Assembly (NCBI GenBank): GCA_035264765.1
Contig: DATFPQ010000006.1
Coordinates: forward strand, 1-17,359
Source: DATFPQ01 sp035264765
GTDB lineage: Bacteria; Actinomycetota; Actinomycetes; Actinomycetales; Angustibacteraceae
Direction of reading: 5' to 3'
Length of the DNA stretch: 17,359 nucleotides
Position numbers and translations under genes: made by a program. This document shows positions 14,686 through 17,359 of the stretch, piece by piece (the first letter of the stretch is position 1; every line of letters begins with the position of its first letter). The notes beneath the pieces were generated by a model, which was given only the letters and a program-made list of their open reading frames with translations, did not search any database and was not told where the DNA came from.

Positions 14686-16109
14686 CGCCCGGTGAGAACC
14701 TGGCGGTGCCGCCGCCCGCGGCCGAGGACCTGGCCCCCGTGCACTTCATCGGCATCGGGGGCGCCGGGATGTCCGGCATCGCCCGGATCATGCTGGCCCG
14801 GGGGCTCGAGGTAACCGGCAGCGACGCGAAGGAGTCCCTCCTGCTCACCGCCCTGCGGGCCGAGGGCGCCACCGTGCACGTCGGCCACGACGCGAGCCAC
14901 CTCGCGAACGCCTGCACGGTCGTCGCCTCGTCGGCCGTCCGCGAGTCCAACCCCGAGCTCGCCGCCGCTCGCGCGCGCGGCCTGCTCATCCTGCACCGCT
15001 CCCAGGCGCTGGCGTCGCTGGCGACCGGACGGCGGGTGGCGGCCGTGGCCGGCACCAACGGCAAGACCACGACGACGTCGATGCTGACGGTGATGCTCCA
15101 GCAGGGCGGGCTCGACCCGTCCTTCTCGATCGGGGGCGAGCTGACCGAGAGCGGCACCAACGCCCACCACGGCACCGGCGACGTTTTCGTCCTGGAGGCC
15201 GACGAGAGCGACGGCACCTTCGTCGTCTACCGGCCGCAGGTCGCCGTCGTGACCAACGTCCAGCCGGACCACCTCGACCACTACGGGGACGCCGAGGGCG
15301 TCGAGCGGGGCTTCCTGGCCTTCGCCGGCACCATCCGCCCAGGCGGCGTGCTGGTCGCCTGCGCGGACGACGAGGGGTCCGCGCGGCTCGCCGAGCGAGC
15401 CGCCGCAGGGGGGATCCGCGTGGTGACCTACGGGACGTCCGACGCCGCGGACGTCCGGATCACCGACCTGCGGATGGACGCGGCCGGCGCCGACCTGGAG
15501 GTCATCCACTCGGGACGCCGCGTCGGGTTCGCCCACGTGTCCGTGCCGGGACGGCACAACATGCTCAACGCGCTCGCCGCGTTCACCGCCGCCACCGAGC
15601 TCGGCCTGCCGGTGCCGACCGCGCTGGCGGCCATGAGCGCGTTCACCGGCACCCGGCGGCGATTCGAGCCGCGCGGGCAGGCCGGTGGCGTCCGGGTGTA
15701 CGACGACTACGCGCACAACCCCGGCAAGGTCGCCGCGGCGCTCGCGACCGGCCGCCAGGTGGCGGGGGAGGGCCGGCTGGTCGTGGTCTTCCAGCCGCAC
15801 CTGTTCACCCGAACCCGCGACTTCGCCGCCGAGTTCGGGCGCGCCCTCGGCCAGGCCGACGAGGTCGTCGTCATGGACGTCTACGCCGCCCGCGAGGACC
15901 CGCTGCCGGGCGTGTCCGGCGCCCTGGTCGCCGACGCCGTGCCGCTCGACCGCGACCGGGTGGCGTTCGTCGCCTCGTGGTCGGCCGTGGCCGACGCCGT
16001 GCGCGCCCGGCTGCGTCCCGGCGACGTGCTGCTCACCGTCGGCGCCGGCGACGTCACGATGCTGGCCGACGAGATCCTCTCCCGGCTCGGGCCGGTGGCG
16101 CACCGATGA
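14682..16109 (+). CDS. murC: MurC, UDP-MurNAc:L-Ala ligase
   Basis: The product has 475 residues from the chosen start. It attaches the first amino acid, L-Ala, to UDP-MurNAc. Motifs in order are GIGGAGMSG (24-32) in the UDP-binding domain, the P-loop GTNGKTTTT (124-132), EADESDGTF (from 172), NVQPDHLDHYG, and YDDYAHNP (340-347) in the C-terminal domain. Start choice: the GTG at 14682 makes a 4-bp GTGA overlap with the murG stop, as at other junctions of this operon, and has GGGTGG (14671-14676) 5 nt upstream. A GTG at 14673 would add three residues but has no Shine-Dalgarno site. No murB follows. Confidence 0.95.
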   Translation: MTPGENLAVPPPAAEDLAPVHFIGIGGAGMSGIARIMLARGLEVTGSDAKESLLLTALRAEGATVHVGHDASHLANACTVVASSAVRESNPELAAARARGLLILHRSQALASLATGRRVAAVAGTNGKTTTTSMLTVMLQQGGLDPSFSIGGELTESGTNAHHGTGDVFVLEADESDGTFVVYRPQVAVVTNVQPDHLDHYGDAEGVERGFLAFAGTIRPGGVLVACADDEGSARLAERAAAGGIRVVTYGTSDAADVRITDLRMDAAGADLEVIHSGRRVGFAHVSVPGRHNMLNALAAFTAATELGLPVPTALAAMSAFTGTRRRFEPRGQAGGVRVYDDYAHNPGKVAAALATGRQVAGEGRLVVVFQPHLFTRTRDFAAEFGRALGQADEVVVMDVYAAREDPLPGVSGALVADAVPLDRDRVAFVASWSAVADAVRARLRPGDVLLTVGAGDVTMLADEILSRLGPVAHR

Positions 16110-16909
16110 GCGCACCCAGCGGCCCTCCGCGGACGCGCACGCCCTCCGGCGCCTCGCCGGCTCGCAGCGGCGGCACGGGGGCGTCCTCGGTGGCCCGGTT
16201 CGCCGACCGGGCCCGCCGGGTTCGCTGGCGCTCGCGGCGCCGCGCCGTGCTGTGGGGTCTCGCCGGAGTCGCCGTCGTCGCCCTGGCCGTGGTCCTGTGG
16301 ACCGGGCCGCTGCTGCTCGTGCGCTCGGTCGACGTGCAGGCCTTCGGCGGACCGGCGCTCACGGCGGAGCAGGCGGCGCAGGTCCGGCAAAGCGCCCAGG
16401 TGCCGATGCGCCGTCCGCTGGCGCGGGTTGACACGTCGGCCGTAGTCCGCCGCGCCGAGGACGTCCCCTTCGTCGCCGAGGTGACCGTGCAGCGCGCCTG
16501 GCCGTCGACGCTGCTGGTGCTGGTGCGCCAGCGGGTGCCGGTGGCTGCCGTGCCGGCCTCCCAGGGGACCGTGCAGCTGGTCGACGAGCAGGGCGTCGCC
16601 TACGCCCGAGTGCCCGAGGCGCCGTCCGGCGTGCCGGTGGTCTCGGTGGAGCTCGGCGGCAGCCAGGGCCGGGCCACGCTCGACGCGGCGCTGCAGGTGC
16701 TGGAGCAGATGCCGTCATCGCTGCGCAGTTCCGTGCGGCAGGTGCGCGCCACCAGCCCGGACTCCGTGCGGCTGCGCGTCGACGGCGCCGACGTGGTGTG
16801 GGGCAGCGCGGACCGCACGCCGCGCAAGGCGGAGATCTACGCGGCCCTGCGCTCGGTGCGCGCCAAGGTCTACGACGTGAGCTCACCGGACACGCCGGTC
16901 ACCCGCTGA
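16106..16909 (+). CDS. ftsQ: FtsQ/DivIB-family division protein
   Basis: The product has 267 residues. A basic, Ser/Pro/Gly-rich cytosolic tail (1-46) is followed by one membrane helix (about 47-72), a POTRA-type domain (about 72-145, starting LLVRSVDVQAFGG and ending with the WPSTLLVLVRQRVPVA segment) and a beta domain containing VQLVDEQGVAYA. FtsQ recruits FtsL and FtsB and holds the septal synthase complex together outside the membrane. The ATG overlaps the murC stop (ATGA, 16106-16109). A longer in-frame extension inside murC was discarded. It is the last gene before the long ftsZ leader, so the overlapping run of genes ends here. Confidence 0.93.
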   Translation: MSAPSGPPRTRTPSGASPARSGGTGASSVARFADRARRVRWRSRRRAVLWGLAGVAVVALAVVLWTGPLLLVRSVDVQAFGGPALTAEQAAQVRQSAQVPMRRPLARVDTSAVVRRAEDVPFVAEVTVQRAWPSTLLVLVRQRVPVAAVPASQGTVQLVDEQGVAYARVPEAPSGVPVVSVELGGSQGRATLDAALQVLEQMPSSLRSSVRQVRATSPDSVRLRVDGADVVWGSADRTPRKAEIYAALRSVRAKVYDVSSPDTPVTR

Positions 16910-17030
16910 GCTGGCTTCTTGTCTCGGCGCGTCGCGTCCTGTCCCGTGCGGCGGGCGATTTCGTCGAGACGTGCCGGGCGGTTGGAGGGGTCGACGGCGA
17001 CTTCGCCCAACGATGCCCGGGTGCGTCGCG

Positions 17031-17083
17031 CGACACGCCGGTGCGGCGACACGCCTAGCACACGCCCCGATGCACGACACGCC
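17031..17083 (+). repeat. CGACACGCC direct repeats upstream of ftsZ
   Basis: CGACACGCC occurs exactly at 17031-17039, 17047-17055 and 17075-17083, with a variant GCACACGCC at 17058-17066. The extended form GACACGCCGGT at 17032-17042 is also present at the very end of ftsQ (16889-16899). Four copies in 53 bp upstream of a likely promoter look like a regulator binding array. Nothing in the sequence names the regulator. Confidence 0.5.
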
Positions 17084-17094
17084 GCCCCCGGTGT

Positions 17095-17123
17095 TTGGCG
17101 ACGTCGGCGCCTCCACCTACGGT
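17095..17123 (+). promoter_or_regulatory. Candidate ftsZ promoter 1
   Basis: TTGGCG (17095-17100) and TACGGT (17118-17123) are separated by 17 bp, which fits a housekeeping sigma factor promoter with the actinobacterial -10 form TAnnnT. A start near 17130 would give a leader of about 110 nt containing the inverted-repeat element. This is an inference from sequence only. Confidence 0.35.
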
Positions 17124-17140
17124 CTGTCACCAGCACGAGG

Positions 17141-17169
17141 TTGACATAACTATAACCCTCCAGTTGAGG
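17141..17169 (+). promoter_or_regulatory. Candidate ftsZ promoter 2, TTGACA/TATAAC region
   Basis: A perfect -35 consensus TTGACA lies at 17141-17146. At 17-bp spacing the -10 would be TTGAGG (17164-17169), a weak match inside the inverted repeats. Alternatively TATAAC (17151-17156) is itself a good -10, with no clear -35. In either reading transcription would start within or next to the GAGGGT/ACCCTC element. The patch is the least GC-rich stretch of the leader. Confidence 0.45.
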
Positions 17170-17188
17170 GTGAGGGTGCAGCACCCTC
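17155..17188. repeat. Back-to-back inverted repeats in the ftsZ leader
   Basis: Four exact 6-bp half-sites lie in a row: ACCCTC (17155-17160), GAGGGT (17166-17171), GAGGGT (17172-17177) and ACCCTC (17183-17188). They form two inverted repeats, each with a 5-nt centre and an 11-bp half-site spacing, joined without a gap. The right-hand repeat extends to 8-bp arms (GAGGGTGC / GCACCCTC). As DNA this suits two adjacent dimers; as RNA it allows competing hairpins. No T-tract follows, so it is not a terminator. Confidence 0.7.
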
Positions 17189-17239
17189 CCCGAGGCGCAC
17201 CCCACCACCCACAGCAGCACCCAGCGAGAGGCACTCGAC

Positions 17240-17359
17240 GTGGCAGCACCGCAGAACTACCTGGCCGTCATCAAGGTCGTCGGCATCGGCGGCGGTGGCG
17301 TCAACGCGATCAACCGGATGATCGACGTCGGCCTCAAGGGCGTCGAGTTCATCGCGATC
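17240..17359 (+). CDS. ftsZ: FtsZ, tubulin-like division GTPase (partial, N-terminal 40 residues)
   Basis: The frame opens with GTG at 17240 and is open to the window edge. The 40 residues start MAAPQNYLAVIKVVGIGGGG and continue VNAINRMIDVGLKGVEFIAI, which is the first beta-strand and glycine-rich nucleotide-binding loop of FtsZ. The very short segment before the core is typical of actinobacterial FtsZ. GAGAGG (17226-17231) lies 8 nt upstream of the start. FtsZ polymerises into the Z-ring that organises the other division proteins encoded here. The GTPase T4 motif and the C-terminal tail are outside the window. Confidence 0.95.
   Translation, partial: MAAPQNYLAVIKVVGIGGGGVNAINRMIDVGLKGVEFIAI

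Larger units (their letters stand above)
16910..17239. other. ftsQ-ftsZ intergenic region
   Basis: These 330 bp hold no gene I can support. Short frames cross it on both strands but show no recognisable motif. It contains a set of CGACACGCC repeats (17031-17083), a 10-bp palindrome GTCGCGCGAC (17025-17034), two candidate promoters, an AT-richer patch (17141-17156), the inverted-repeat element at 17155-17188 and the ftsZ ribosome binding site. I see no intrinsic terminator after ftsQ, so read-through from the dcw operon into ftsZ is possible. Confidence 0.75.

Noticed and set aside
14328..16115. 595-residue minus-strand frame opposite murC
   Set aside because: Covers the reverse of murC codon for codon, with no family motif and no ribosome binding context.
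16996..17007. GGCGA/TCGCC inverted repeat
   Set aside because: Only 5-bp arms with a 2-nt centre; expected by chance at this GC content.
17172..17188. Intrinsic terminator before ftsZ
   Set aside because: The stem is strong, but no T-tract follows and it lies between the candidate promoter and the ftsZ start.
16870..17220. 116-residue minus-strand and 76-86-residue plus-strand frames in the ftsQ-ftsZ gap
   Set aside because: No motif, poor start context, and they overlap the ftsQ end, the repeats and the likely ftsZ promoter.

Overview
The window is the 5' part and body of a division and cell wall (dcw) gene cluster from a high-GC Gram-positive bacterium, almost certainly an actinomycete. 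The reasons are the very high GC content, frequent GTG starts, ATGA/GTGA stop-start overlaps, the order mraZ-rsmH-ftsL-ftsI-murE-murF-mraY-murD-ftsW-murG-murC-ftsQ-ftsZ with no ftsA, ddl or murB between murC and ftsZ, and a MurE carrying the DNPR signature of diaminopimelate-adding enzymes. The order or genus cannot be fixed from the sequence alone.

Layout. Positions 1-1862, minus strand: a MoxR-family AAA+ ATPase followed, with a 4-bp overlap, by a DUF58 protein that runs off the left edge. Positions 1863-2384: a 522-bp divergent non-coding region with repeats, a GC-rich hairpin and a phased array of TGGRN motifs that is a good candidate for the MraZ operator. Positions 2385-16909, plus strand: twelve tightly packed genes, mostly overlapping by 4 bp. 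Positions 16910-17239: a 330-bp non-coding region with two direct-repeat families, candidate promoters and an unusual back-to-back inverted-repeat element. Positions 17240-17359: the first 40 codons of ftsZ.

How the genes work together. MurC, MurD, MurE and MurF build the UDP-MurNAc-pentapeptide in the cytoplasm, MraY moves it onto the lipid carrier (lipid I), and MurG adds GlcNAc (lipid II). FtsW polymerises lipid II and FtsI cross-links it at the septum, with FtsQ and FtsL as their membrane scaffold. FtsZ is the cytoskeletal ring. RsmH methylates 16S rRNA, and MraZ is the likely repressor of the cluster.

No gene here is of an unknown kind. The items most worth a second look are non-coding or concern protein tails: the inverted-repeat element in the ftsZ leader, the CGACACGCC repeats upstream of it, the TGGRN array before mraZ, a 3 x 27-bp in-frame repeat in the FtsI cytosolic tail, an Arg-rich FtsW tail, and paired cysteines in the extracytoplasmic parts of MraY, FtsW and FtsI.
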